Assembly (NCBI RefSeq): GCF_003385185.1
Contig: NZ_PQHZ01000017.1
Span: 1 to 64,000 of the forward strand
DNA length: 64,000 nucleotides
From: Amycolatopsis palatopharyngis
Lineage (GTDB): Bacteria; Actinomycetota; Actinomycetes; Mycobacteriales; Pseudonocardiaceae
Reading direction: 5' to 3'
Position 1 is the first letter of the stretch, and each line of letters starts with the position of its first letter. Of this stretch, positions 43,817 through 52,012 are shown piece by piece. The notes under the pieces were generated by a model. It was not told the DNA's origin and made no database searches. It saw only the letters and a program-made list of their open reading frames with translations. The position numbers were made by a program, and so were the translations under genes.

Positions 43817-43836
43817 GGGCCGACTAGACTGCGGGA

Positions 43837-44427
43837 ATGTCCCCCACTCCCACGCCCCTGGTGAACGGCGAGAAGGCCAGCCGACGCGAGCAGATTCTGG
43901 CCGCGGCCGCCGAATTGTTCGCCCGGCACGGCTTCCACGGGGTCGGGATCGACGACATCGGCGCGGCGGTCGGCATCTCCGGGCCTGCGCTGTACCGGCA
44001 CTTCCGCAGCAAGGACGCGATGCTCGGCGAGATGCTGAGCTCCATCAGCCAGTTCCTGCTGGACGGCGGCACCGAACTCGCCGACGCGGCGACCGACCCG
44101 CAGGAGGTACTGGCGGAACTGGTCCGGTTCCACGTCGACTTCGCCCTCCAGCACCCGGCCCTGATCACCGTGCAGGAACGCAATCTCGCCAACCTCACCG
44201 ACGCGGATCGTCGCCAGGTGCGAGCGCTGCAGCGGCGCTATGTGGAGGTGTGGGTCACCGCGATTCGCGCGGCTGTCCCCCAGGTGGGCGAGAGCCATGC
44301 CCGCTCCTCGGCACACGCCGTGTTCGGTTTGATCAATTCGACACCGCACAACCGCTACCTGCCTGACAGTGAACTCGCCGAACTGCTCGGTCATCTCGCG
44401 CTGGGTGCACTGCATGCCGCCAGGTGA
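43837..44427 (+). CDS. TetR family regulator, probable repressor of the acyl-CoA carboxylase operon
   Basis: 196 aa. HTH: REQILAAAAELFARHGFHG then IDDIGAAVGISGPALYRHFRSKDAMLGEML. The C-terminal ligand domain ends HARSSAHAVFGLINSTPHN, as in the regulator (Rv2506-like) that sits next to accD1-accA1-fadE19. An operator of identical form precedes both this gene and the carboxylase operon, so this protein probably represses both and responds to an acyl-CoA. Its stop overlaps the next start (GTGA). Confidence 0.85.
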   Translation: MSPTPTPLVNGEKASRREQILAAAAELFARHGFHGVGIDDIGAAVGISGPALYRHFRSKDAMLGEMLSSISQFLLDGGTELADAATDPQEVLAELVRFHVDFALQHPALITVQERNLANLTDADRRQVRALQRRYVEVWVTAIRAAVPQVGESHARSSAHAVFGLINSTPHNRYLPDSELAELLGHLALGALHAAR

Positions 44428-44993
44428 GCACCGTGGTGCCCCGGCGCACGCTCGGCCACAGCACACTTCTCGGCCCCCTGGTGTTTGATAGGCACGTGCA
44501 GCACCCCAGGAACGAGGACGAGCACGGGCTCGTCGAGAAGGCGCAGCGCGCCCTCGTCGCCATTCACCTCGGGCAGGACGAGGACGCGCTGGACCAGATC
44601 GCGCCCACGAACGCTCCACAGGCAGGTGGCGCCGAAGAGACACTCGGACTGATGCTGCTCCTGTTCAGCGAGTGCAGCGCGATGGTGGCGACACTCGGCG
44701 ACGGCGGCAACGCGCCGGTGAAGGTCCAGGTGTTCGACGAGGAAGGCGAAGAAGTCTCGATCGATCAGGCCGACCCGCCTGTTCGTACTGCCGTCCGCAC
44801 ACTGCTTGCCGAGGTGCACGGCAACACCGAGGCCGCACAGGAGCAGGTGGAGATCGCACTGGCCAGCGCCGCACCCGAGGAGGTCGACAGCCTCGTACTG
44901 CAAGCACTGCGATGGACGGCCCGGCTGTCCGTCGAATGCCTCGAACGCGGTCTTCCGGTCGCGGACTGGATCAACGAAGCGCTGTCCGACTGA
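44424..44993 (+). CDS. Conserved hypothetical protein
   Basis: 189 aa from GTG at 44424, overlapping the TetR stop; a GTG at 44496 (QHPRNEDEHGLVEKAQ) preceded by GATAGG is an alternative giving 165 aa and is perhaps better. Soluble, acidic, mostly helical: EETLGLMLLLFSECSAMVATL and EEVDSLVLQALRWTARLSVECLERG are the recognisable blocks. I do not recognise the family. Position suggests co-expression with the TetR gene. Confidence 0.62.
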   Translation: MSTVVPRRTLGHSTLLGPLVFDRHVQHPRNEDEHGLVEKAQRALVAIHLGQDEDALDQIAPTNAPQAGGAEETLGLMLLLFSECSAMVATLGDGGNAPVKVQVFDEEGEEVSIDQADPPVRTAVRTLLAEVHGNTEAAQEQVEIALASAAPEEVDSLVLQALRWTARLSVECLERGLPVADWINEALSD

Positions 44994-45395
44994 TCATCCG
45001 GGCTGGTGCTGTTCCCGCTGTTGCAGTGCGAAGCGGTTGCCCTCCGGGTCTTCGAACATCGCCCACCATCCCCAGGGCTGCCGCGTCGGCGGCGAAGGGA
45101 ATTTGACCCCCTCCGCCGACAGTTCGGCATGGGTGGCGACCACGTCATCGGTGTAGAGGAAGAAGTTGGCGGTCGGCACACCGTCGCGCACAGGGAACCG
45201 CGGCTGATCGTCTGGGTCGGCGCTGAGCACCAGCACCGTGTGCCCGTCGGCCGATGTCAGTTCGATCCAGCGACCGGCGTCGCCGTAGGGCATGTCGGTG
45301 GTGACCTCGAAGCCGACGGTCTCCGCCCAGAACCGCCGTGCCCGTTCCTGATCCCGAACTCCGATCACCACTTTGCTGACTCCACGGATCGGCAT
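44994..45395 (-). CDS. VOC family protein (glyoxalase/bleomycin resistance fold)
   Basis: 133 aa from ATG at 45395 behind GGAGG. Single VOC repeat pair: VSKVVIGVRDQERARRFWAETVGF and NFFLYTDDVVATHAELSAEGVKF, with WWAMFEDPEGNRFALQQ at the end. Its stop abuts the stop of the converging hypothetical. Divergent from the PadR gene, 65 nt start to start, with an operator-like repeat between, so PadR-controlled. Substrate unknown. Confidence 0.82.
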   Translation of the reverse strand: MPIRGVSKVVIGVRDQERARRFWAETVGFEVTTDMPYGDAGRWIELTSADGHTVLVLSADPDDQPRFPVRDGVPTANFFLYTDDVVATHAELSAEGVKFPSPPTRQPWGWWAMFEDPEGNRFALQQREQHQPG

Positions 45396-45417
45396 GTCAC
45401 TCCCTCCGGTGTCGATA

Positions 45418-45432
45418 TATCCAGAACGGATA
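45418..45432. promoter_or_regulatory. Operator-like inverted repeat TATCC-N5-GGATA
   Basis: Located between the divergent VOC and PadR starts, in locally AT-rich sequence. A likely PadR binding site; no experimental counterpart is known to me. Confidence 0.4.
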
Positions 45433-45460
45433 CAACGAAGTCGGAGTGTATGCTCCTTCC

Positions 45461-45823
45461 ATGGCGGACGGCAATCCCCCACCGCTGACCCCGGCGGCGT
45501 TCCAGGTACTGCTCGCGCTCGCGCGGGGCAGGACGCACGGTTACGGGATCATGGGCTTCATCGGTGAGGTCACCGATGGCTCGGTGCAACTGGGACCTGG
45601 CACGCTGTACCGCACCCTCGCCCGGCTCGCGGCCGACGGGCTCGTCGAGGAGACACGGGAAAGTCACGAGGGCGAGCCGCACGACGCCCGCCGCAGGTAC
45701 TACCGGCTCACCCGGCTGGGCTGGGACGTGGCGCGGCGCGAGGCGGAACTGCTCGATCGGCTCACCTCCGCGGCGGCAGCAGCCGGCTTGCTGGGCGATC
45801 TCCGGAGGGCCGACGCGTCATGA
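45461..45823 (+). CDS. PadR family transcriptional regulator
   Basis: 120 aa from ATG at 45461; GTG at 45446 is in frame. Winged helix: PAAFQVLLALARGRTHGYGIM, LGPGTLYRTLARLAADGLVEE and the wing HDARRRYYRLTRLGWDVARRE. The stop overlaps the start of a small basic ORF (ATGA). Likely regulates the flanking VOC genes; inducer unknown. Confidence 0.85.
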   Translation: MADGNPPPLTPAAFQVLLALARGRTHGYGIMGFIGEVTDGSVQLGPGTLYRTLARLAADGLVEETRESHEGEPHDARRRYYRLTRLGWDVARREAELLDRLTSAAAAAGLLGDLRRADAS

Positions 45824-45978
45824 GCGACCGGCACCGCGACCAAGCCGGGCACGGCACCGAGCGATGTGCAGCCCGCCGGCGAGTGAGGCAGCAGACACCG
45901 CGCGACCGGCACCGCAAGCGAATCGGGCACGGCACCGAGCGATGTGCAGCCCGCCAGCGAGTGAGGCAACGAACATGA
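45820..45978 (+). CDS. Small Arg-rich ORF made of an in-frame tandem duplication
   Basis: 52 codons, coupled at both ends: its ATG overlaps the PadR TGA and its TGA overlaps the next VOC ATG. The two halves repeat RDRH.., GHGTERCAAR and RVRQ with a 26-codon period. It is strongly basic, with one Cys per half. It could be a real peptide, or a duplicated intergenic linker that happens to stay open; a frame one base off is open too and reads into the VOC gene. Confidence 0.3.
   Translation: MSDRHRDQAGHGTERCAARRRVRQQTPRDRHRKRIGHGTERCAARQRVRQRT
45825..45974 (+). repeat. 78-bp tandem direct duplication
   Basis: Unit 1 starts at 45825 and unit 2 at 45903, both beginning CGACCGGCACCGC and sharing GGGCACGGCACCGAGCGATG and GTGCAGCCCGCC. 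Unit 2 is slightly shorter, ending at the VOC start codon. Confidence 0.8.
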
Positions 45979-46424
45979 GCGCAACCCGGCCCAGCCGTGC
46001 ACTCGGCCTCGTACCGCACGTCTTCGTGAAGGACGTCGACTCCGCGCTGACCTTCTACCGCACAGCGTTCGGTGCCACCGAACTCTTTCGCAATCTGCTG
46101 CCCGACGGCACGGTGCTGTTCGTCGAACTCGCACTTGGTGAGGCACGTCTACTGGTAAGCGAGGAGATCCCCCGACTCGACGCGTTGGCGCCGACGACGC
46201 TGGGCGGAACACCGACGCTGCTGGTTCTGGAGACGGCCGATCCGGATGATCTGCTCCGGCGGGCGGTGTTCGCGGGCGCGACGGTGGAGGCACCGGTGAC
46301 CGAGATGTTCTTCGGGGAGCGCTACGGCCGGGTGGTCGATCCCCACGGTCATAGGTGGGCACTGACGACGAAGCGGGAGCAGTTCACCCCGGAAGAGATC
46401 GACGCACGCACTCCGGACGTGTGA
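45975..46424 (+). CDS. VOC family protein (PhnB-like)
   Basis: 149 aa from ATG at 45975. LVPHVFVKDVDSALTFYRTAFGA is the first VOC half; RYGRVVDPHGHRWALTTK closes the second with the His that PhnB-like proteins carry. FVELALGEARLLVSEE lies between. It ends 4 nt before the PucR gene. Translationally linked to the small ORF and PadR. Substrate unknown. Confidence 0.82.
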   Translation: MSATRPSRALGLVPHVFVKDVDSALTFYRTAFGATELFRNLLPDGTVLFVELALGEARLLVSEEIPRLDALAPTTLGGTPTLLVLETADPDDLLRRAVFAGATVEAPVTEMFFGERYGRVVDPHGHRWALTTKREQFTPEEIDARTPDV

Positions 46425-46428
46425 CCGT

Positions 46429-47994
46429 ATGGGTTCCGTTCGAGCAGTGGTCGACCGAGTCGGCCCGACCCTGCTGCATATGGTCCATCTCCCGGACAGC
46501 TGCCCCGCCGTCGCCGTCGCCGACGTCGTGATCGCGGAGCCGGGAGCACCCGGTCACCTGTCCGCGGGCGACCTCGTACTCGCGGTGGCTGCGTCCGAGA
46601 CCGCGGAAGCCATCGCCCTGATCCGGCACAGCGCAGACCAGGGCGCCGCCGCCGTGCTGGTCAAACCGCCACTGTCCGAACGGTCTGCCGTCCGGCGGGC
46701 CGCGAAGACGGCGGGGATCGGGCTGGTCGAGGTGCGCGCCGCCGCCTCCTGGGCACAACTGGTGTGGCTGCTGCGGACCGTGCTGGACGCGATCTCGGAT
46801 GAGTCGGAGACGCTGGAGAACGGCGGCGAACCGGGTGCGGCGGACCTGTTCCGCCTCGCCGATGCCGTGGCGTCGGTGGTGGACGCACCCGTGACGATCG
46901 AGGACACGAACTCCAGGGTGCTGGCGTACTCCGCCCGGCAGGACCTCACCGACCCCGCTCGCGTGTCGACGATCATGGGCAGGCGGATTCCGGACGACGT
47001 CCTCGCACGTTTCCGGTCCAGAGGAGTGTTCCGGGAACTGTCGCGGGGCAGGCAGACCGTCTTCGTTCCGGCGCAGCAGGACGGAACCCTGCCCCGCCTG
47101 ATCGTGCCGATCCGGATGGGCGGCGAGCTACTCGGATCCATGTGGGCGGTCGTCGAGGGACCGGTGTCCGACGAACGGGCCGCCGCGTTCGCCGACTCGG
47201 CACCGGTGGTGGCATTGCATCTGTTGCGCAGGCGGGCGCACGACGACGCGCAGCGCAGGGCGACCGCTGAACTGCTCAGGGCGGTGCTCCAGGGCACGGC
47301 CAGCCCGCGGGCAGCGATCGCCGAACTGGACCTTTCGGAAGGTCCGCACCGAGTGGTGGCCATTGATACCAGCAGTGACGGCAACCCGGACGCGGAAGGG
47401 CTCCGGCTGGCGCTGCTGGAGCGCATTTCGCATGGAATCGGAAGGCGTCCTCCCGCGACGGAACTCGGTGGACTGCTCTATGCCGTCGTACCGGATGCGG
47501 ACGGGCCAGGAGCGTGGACCGAACTTCGTGCCGCTTTGGACGCAGTGGGCGGAGACAGCGATCTGCGGGTGGCCGCCGGAACCGCCGCGCCGATCGGTGA
47601 CCTGGCCCGCTCCCGAGCCGAGGCGGAAGAGGCGCTGGGCCTACTCAGAGCCGGACTTGTGCCGCAGCGAGTGGTCGGATTCGACGAGGTGTGGACCGCG
47701 CTGGCCCTGCATCGCGCGGCGACGGCGGCGGGCAACAGCGGGCTCACCGCTCTCGGCCCGCTGGCGGCGATCCGCGCCCACGACGAGGCGAACGGCACCG
47801 ACTACGTGGACACGCTGTACCAGTGGCTGCGCAGCCCCGGAGATCCTCGTGCGGCGGCGCACGCCCTGCGCATTCATCCGAACACCCTGCGGTATCGAAT
47901 GCGCAAGCTGCTGGAGCTGGTGCGGGTGGATCTGGACGATCCGCAGGTGCGTCTGGCGCTGACGACTCAGCTCGTGGTGTTGCGCTGGTCCTGA
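46429..47994 (+). CDS. PucR family transcriptional regulator
   Basis: 521 aa. An N-terminal purine-catabolism-like domain (about 10-120, SAGDLVLAVAA, AVLVKPPLSER) and a GAF-like middle (about 140-270, APVTIEDTNSRVLAYS) precede a C-terminal PucR HTH: YQWLRSPGDPRAAAHALRI.. HPNTLRYRMRKLLELV. Ends 151 nt before ald on the same strand, so it is the likely activator of alanine dehydrogenase, a pairing I regard as probable but inferred. Confidence 0.85.
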   Translation: MGSVRAVVDRVGPTLLHMVHLPDSCPAVAVADVVIAEPGAPGHLSAGDLVLAVAASETAEAIALIRHSADQGAAAVLVKPPLSERSAVRRAAKTAGIGLVEVRAAASWAQLVWLLRTVLDAISDESETLENGGEPGAADLFRLADAVASVVDAPVTIEDTNSRVLAYSARQDLTDPARVSTIMGRRIPDDVLARFRSRGVFRELSRGRQTVFVPAQQDGTLPRLIVPIRMGGELLGSMWAVVEGPVSDERAAAFADSAPVVALHLLRRRAHDDAQRRATAELLRAVLQGTASPRAAIAELDLSEGPHRVVAIDTSSDGNPDAEGLRLALLERISHGIGRRPPATELGGLLYAVVPDADGPGAWTELRAALDAVGGDSDLRVAAGTAAPIGDLARSRAEAEEALGLLRAGLVPQRVVGFDEVWTALALHRAATAAGNSGLTALGPLAAIRAHDEANGTDYVDTLYQWLRSPGDPRAAAHALRIHPNTLRYRMRKLLELVRVDLDDPQVRLALTTQLVVLRWS

Positions 47995-48145
47995 CACCGG
48001 CTCCGGCTCGGCTGGATCGGCGCACCGGGCTCTGTGTTGAGGGAACCATCGCTGGCGCGCAAGATTGTCCTGACAGCACGATGACACCGCCGTCCGTGTG
48101 GTTCACCGTGGTGACCGACACTGTCGCAACCACCAGGAGAAAACC

Positions 48146-49252
48146 GTGCGTATCGCCGTCCCCCGTGAGATCAAGAAGCACGAATACCGGGTCGCGCTGA
48201 CGCCGGCCGGAGTGCACGAGCTGACCCAGCGCGGCCACCAGGTCTTCGTCGAGACCGACGCGGGCGCAGGCTCGGCCATCACCGACGAGGAGTACCTGGC
48301 CGCAGGGGCCAAGGTCCTGGCCACGGCTGAGGACACCTGGGCCGAAGGTGAACTGGTACTCAAGGTGAAGGAGCCCGTCGAGGCCGAGTACCCGTTGCTG
48401 CGGAACAACCAGGTGCTGTTCACCTACCTGCACCTCGCAGCCGACCGCGCGCTCACCGACGCGCTGCTGGGAGCGGGCACCACCGCGATCGCCTACGAGA
48501 CCGTGCAGACCGACAACGGCGCTCTGCCGCTGCTGGCGCCGATGTCCGAGGTGGCTGGCAGGCTCGCGCCGCAGGTCGGGGCGTTCGCGATGATGAAGCC
48601 CAGCGGTGGCCGGGGGGTGCTGCCCGGCGGCATTCCGGGGGTGCACCCCGCGCGGGTCGTGGTCATCGGCGGCGGGGTCGCCGGGCTGAGCGCGGCCCGG
48701 GTGGCACTCGGACTCGGCGCCGATGTCGAGATCCTGGACACCAACGTGGACCGGCTCCGGCAGATCGACCACGACTTCGCAGGCCAGATCCGCACCGTCG
48801 CGTCCAACGCTTTCTCCCTGGAGAACGCCGTCCTGGAGGCAGACCTCGTCATCGGCGCGGTCCTGGTTCCTGGCGCGAAGGCGCCGAAACTGGTGTCCAA
48901 CGAGCTGGTTTCCCGGATGAAGCCCGGCAGCGTGCTGGTGGACATCTCGATCGACCAGGGCGGCTGCTTCGCGGACTCGCGGCCGACGACCCACGACGAG
49001 CCGACCTACCAGGTGCACAACTCGGTGTTCTACTGCGTGGCGAACATGCCCGGCGCGGTGCCGAGGACCTCGACGTACGGTCTGACCAACGTGACGCTGC
49101 CCTACGCGATCCAGCTGGCGGAGCACGGCTGGGAGCAGGCGCTGAAGGCGAACCCGAGCCTCGCGAAGGGCCTCAACACCCACGCCGGTGCGCTGACCAA
49201 CGAGCCGGTTGCGGTCGCCCACGGCCTGGAGCACCGTCCCGTCGACCTGTAA
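48146..49252 (+). CDS. ald: Alanine dehydrogenase
   Basis: 368 aa from GTG at 48146, after AGGAG at 7 nt. NAD-dependent oxidative deamination of L-alanine to pyruvate and ammonia. [20 protein letters not shown], the catalytic Lys in [14 protein letters not shown] and His in [12 protein letters not shown], and the NAD site [21 protein letters not shown] are present. Length matches the family. A strong terminator follows. Control by the upstream PucR regulator is likely. Confidence 0.94.
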   Translation: MRIAVPREIKKHEYRVALTPAGVHELTQRGHQVFVETDAGAGSAITDEEYLAAGAKVLATAEDTWAEGELVLKVKEPVEAEYPLLRNNQVLFTYLHLAADRALTDALLGAGTTAIAYETVQTDNGALPLLAPMSEVAGRLAPQVGAFAMMKPSGGRGVLPGGIPGVHPARVVVIGGGVAGLSAARVALGLGADVEILDTNVDRLRQIDHDFAGQIRTVASNAFSLENAVLEADLVIGAVLVPGAKAPKLVSNELVSRMKPGSVLVDISIDQGGCFADSRPTTHDEPTYQVHNSVFYCVANMPGAVPRTSTYGLTNVTLPYAIQLAEHGWEQALKANPSLAKGLNTHAGALTNEPVAVAHGLEHRPVDL

Positions 49253-49269
49253 CCCCACTCCGCTTGGCC

Positions 49270-49307
49270 AAAATGCGGTGGGCGTCTCCGGATGCCCACC
49301 GCATTTT
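49270..49307. terminator. Intrinsic terminator of ald
   Basis: AAAATGCGGTGGGC, 10-nt loop, GCCCACCGCATTTT: a 14-bp perfect stem ending in TTTT, 17 nt past the ald stop. Confidence 0.85.
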
Positions 49308-49319
49308 CCGTTCGTGGGT

Positions 49320-49373
49320 GTTCCCCAATGTGGCATTCGGGACGTCTAAGTACCCCAATGCCACATTGGGGAC
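49320..49373. repeat. Palindromic repeat family B, copy 2
   Basis: Same layout as copy 1: TCCCCAATGTGGCATT pairs perfectly with 49357-49372 around a 19-nt centre; the centre differs (GACGTCTAAGTACC versus GACGTTGAAGTTCC). The short-hairpin loops TGG and CCA are kept. Located 12 nt after the ald terminator. Confidence 0.78.
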
Positions 49374-50022
49374 ATCCCACAGCCGCGCCTTCGCCGCGGG
49401 GACGCCACCAGCTGAGCTGGGTGGCCGGCCCGCCGGTCGAGCAATGAGTCGCATGTGGAACGTCGGCCGAATCCTCGCTCGCCGTTCGTCCTGGTCGGCA
49501 CCCAGCGGGAGCGATGGCCGGAGGCCGTCCGATACTTCGCCGGCCGGGCGCCGCGGAGCCTGCTCGCCGTGCCGACTGGGCACACCGCAGGCCGGTGCCG
49601 ACTACCTGATCATCTGGCGGGCCACGCCGTACGCGAATAGGGGCGGCCCGCTCAACCAGCCTGGGGGTCACTGGGAGCGGGCCGCCGCCTACCAGCTTAG
49701 GTAATAACTCCGGAGATTGCTCGCCGGGGTAGGCAAACTTGTGCGAATCGTTCTCCCGGCAGTGTCGGGGCGGACACGCTCGCCGGAACTCTCACAGTTT
49801 CCTCCATGGTTCTGGCGCAGATCAGCCGGTGAACAGCCCCGCCCGCCGCGAGAATTCCGGTCCGTGAGGAGTAACACGCCAATCTTGCGACACGCCGGGA
49901 ACCATCGGAGGGCCCACCGCCTCGGAGTACCGGTACGGCAGGATGTCGCGCGACACGGCCTGGACGGCCGTGGGTGACCGGACGGCTCCCCGGCGACCAT
50001 CGACGACGAACAAGGGGGCGGT
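49374..50022. other. Gene-free stretch before the ABC transporter operon
   Basis: No frame here has convincing codon use. It holds an inverted repeat at 49642-49686 (GGCGGCCCGCTC and its complement around 21 nt, terminator-like) and GTGTC-N6-GACAC at 49762-49777, a possible operator. The promoter of the ABC genes should lie in the last ~250 nt. The stretch 49455-49640 might be a decayed gene, but I could not support a product. Confidence 0.5.
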
Positions 50023-51072
50023 ATGCACGACGGCAGCGGCCGGATCGCGGTGCAGAACCTCAGCAAGCAATTCGGGCCTGTGACGGCGGTACAGGATCTC
50101 AGCTTCGCGGTGGAGCCCGGCTCGGTCACCGGCTTCCTCGGCCCGAACGGCGCGGGTAAGACGACCACCCTGCGGATGCTGCTCGGCCTGGTCACTCCCA
50201 GTACGGGCAGCGCCACGATCAACGGGCAGCCGCACAACCGCCTCGGTAACCCCGCACGGGTGGTCGGCTCCGTGCTGGAGAACGAAGGGTTCCACCCCAA
50301 ACGCACGGCATACAACCACCTGCGGGTGTACGCGGCCGCCATCGGCGTACCGGACCGGCGCGCCGAGGAGACTCTCGGTCTGGTCGGCCTCGCGTCGGCG
50401 GCGCACCGGAAGGCGGGCGATTTCTCCCTCGGCATGCGCCAGCGGCTGGCGCTGGCGACCGCCCTGCTGGGCGACCCACAGGTACTCGTCCTCGACGAGC
50501 CCGCGAACGGCCTCGACCCCGAGGGAATCGCCTGGCTGCGCGCGTTCCTGCGCTCCTTCGCCGCACAGGGGCGAACCGTGCTGGTGTCGAGCCACCTGCT
50601 CGCCGAGGTCGAGCAGACCATCGACCAGGTCGTCATCATCAGCCGTGGCCAGACCATGTACCAGGGTCGTGTCGACCAACTGCGCAGCTCGCAGCAGTCG
50701 AGGGTGATCGTGCTGCCCTCGGACGCCGCCGCGCTGGCGGCGGCGCTGAAGGAGAACGGCGCCGGCGAGGTGCATCCGACGCCGGAAGGCGGCCTCGCGG
50801 TACTGGGCGGCACGGCGAGACAGGTCGGTGACATCGCACTCCGGGCGGGAATCGCGATCTACGGCCTGCACGAGGACACAGCGGACCTGGAGAAGATGTT
50901 CTTCCAGCTCACCAGCGGTCAGTACGCCGGCGGACCCGCACCCCAGCAGGGGCCGCCGCCGGGGTGGGCGCCACAACAGCAACCGCAGCAGGGATGGGGC
51001 CCGCCACAGGGACATCCCGGGCAGCAGCCCCCAGGGCAGCCCGGCCACCAGGGATGGGGAGGAAACGCCTGA
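50023..51072 (+). CDS. ABC transporter ATP-binding protein with Pro/Gln-rich tail
   Basis: 349 aa. ATPase of a drug/lantibiotic-export-like pair. Walker A FLGPNGAGKTTT near residue 45, signature FSLGMRQRLALATALLG, Walker B VLVLDEPANGLDPEG, H-loop VSSHLLAEV. The last ~45 residues are a disordered GPPQG/QQP-rich tail of unknown role. It overlaps the permease gene by one base. Shine-Dalgarno GGGGGCGG precedes ATG 50023. Confidence 0.9.
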   Translation: MHDGSGRIAVQNLSKQFGPVTAVQDLSFAVEPGSVTGFLGPNGAGKTTTLRMLLGLVTPSTGSATINGQPHNRLGNPARVVGSVLENEGFHPKRTAYNHLRVYAAAIGVPDRRAEETLGLVGLASAAHRKAGDFSLGMRQRLALATALLGDPQVLVLDEPANGLDPEGIAWLRAFLRSFAAQGRTVLVSSHLLAEVEQTIDQVVIISRGQTMYQGRVDQLRSSQQSRVIVLPSDAAALAAALKENGAGEVHPTPEGGLAVLGGTARQVGDIALRAGIAIYGLHEDTADLEKMFFQLTSGQYAGGPAPQQGPPPGWAPQQQPQQGWGPPQGHPGQQPPGQPGHQGWGGNA

Positions 51073-51953
51073 TGGGCAACCTGATCAAGGCCGAGTTCCG
51101 CAAGACTCTGAGCCTGAACACCTGGTGGGTCCTGCTGATCCCGCTGGTCGTCCTGTCCTTCGGGTTCTCGTTCGTCTGGGGATGGATCACCAACGACTTC
51201 GTCGGATACATCGGCAGTGGGACGGCGGGCGAGCTGGCGAGCTCGTTCGGGATCGACCCGAACGCCTTTCCCGTGGGTCTGCTGTCGATCGCTCACGGAG
51301 TCAACATCGCCACCCTGATTCCGGCGATCTTCGGCGTGTTCGCGCTGGCCGGGGAGTACAACAACCGCACCATCACGACGACTTTCCTGACCGCACCGAA
51401 CCGGGGCCTCGCGCTCACCGCGAAAATGATCGCCTACGTGGTGTGGGGCGTCGTGTACGGCCTGATCAGCTTCGCCGTCGCGGCGATCGCGACCCTCATC
51501 GCGGTCGACCCGCCGGGGTTGCCCAGCGGCGAGCAGTGGCTCGGCGCCCTGGGCGGCACGATCCTGGTCTCGGTGCTGGTGATGTTGTTCGGAATCGGCT
51601 TCGGTGCGGTGCTGAACAAGGTCACCCTGGCGGTGGTGCTGTTGATCACCTACTTCCTGGTGGTGGAGAACGTCCTGGTGTTCGCGCTGTGGAACGTCAC
51701 CGACGTACTCGGCGGGGTCCTGCCCAACGGCACGGCAAACGGCATAGTGGGCGGTATCGCCGCGGACGCTTTCGGCATCGACACCCTGAACCTGCCGGGC
51801 ACGGTGGACGTCTGGACGCAGTACGGATTGCAACTCGCGGCCGGAGCGCCGGGAGTGCTGTCCTGGTGGGCTTCCACGCTGATCTTCCTGGCCTGGACGC
51901 TGTTGTTCTTCGTCGGTGGCTGGGCGGCGAACCAGCGCAGGGACATCACCTGA
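51072..51953 (+). CDS. ABC transporter permease
   Basis: 293 aa, about six membrane helices (WWVLLIPLVVLSFGFSFVWG; IATLIPAIFGVFALAGEY; MIAYVVWGVVYGLISFAVAAIATLI split into two; VLVMLFGIGFGAVL; VVLLITYFLVVENVLVFALW; STLIFLAWTLLFFVGGW). ABC2-type topology, with NNRTITTTFLTAPNRG as the conserved coupling region. Partner of the preceding ATPase; substrate unknown. Confidence 0.85.
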   Translation: MGNLIKAEFRKTLSLNTWWVLLIPLVVLSFGFSFVWGWITNDFVGYIGSGTAGELASSFGIDPNAFPVGLLSIAHGVNIATLIPAIFGVFALAGEYNNRTITTTFLTAPNRGLALTAKMIAYVVWGVVYGLISFAVAAIATLIAVDPPGLPSGEQWLGALGGTILVSVLVMLFGIGFGAVLNKVTLAVVLLITYFLVVENVLVFALWNVTDVLGGVLPNGTANGIVGGIAADAFGIDTLNLPGTVDVWTQYGLQLAAGAPGVLSWWASTLIFLAWTLLFFVGGWAANQRRDIT

Positions 51954-52012
51954 TGCGGTAGTGGCGTTTTCCGGCTCTCCGACGTCCTGTCAGTGACCGC
52001 GCATAGCCTGGC

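Noticed and set aside
49264..49704. Possible 146-aa ORF after ald.
   Set aside because: It reads through the terminator and repeat B and shows no codon bias; I could not tell a decayed gene from chance.
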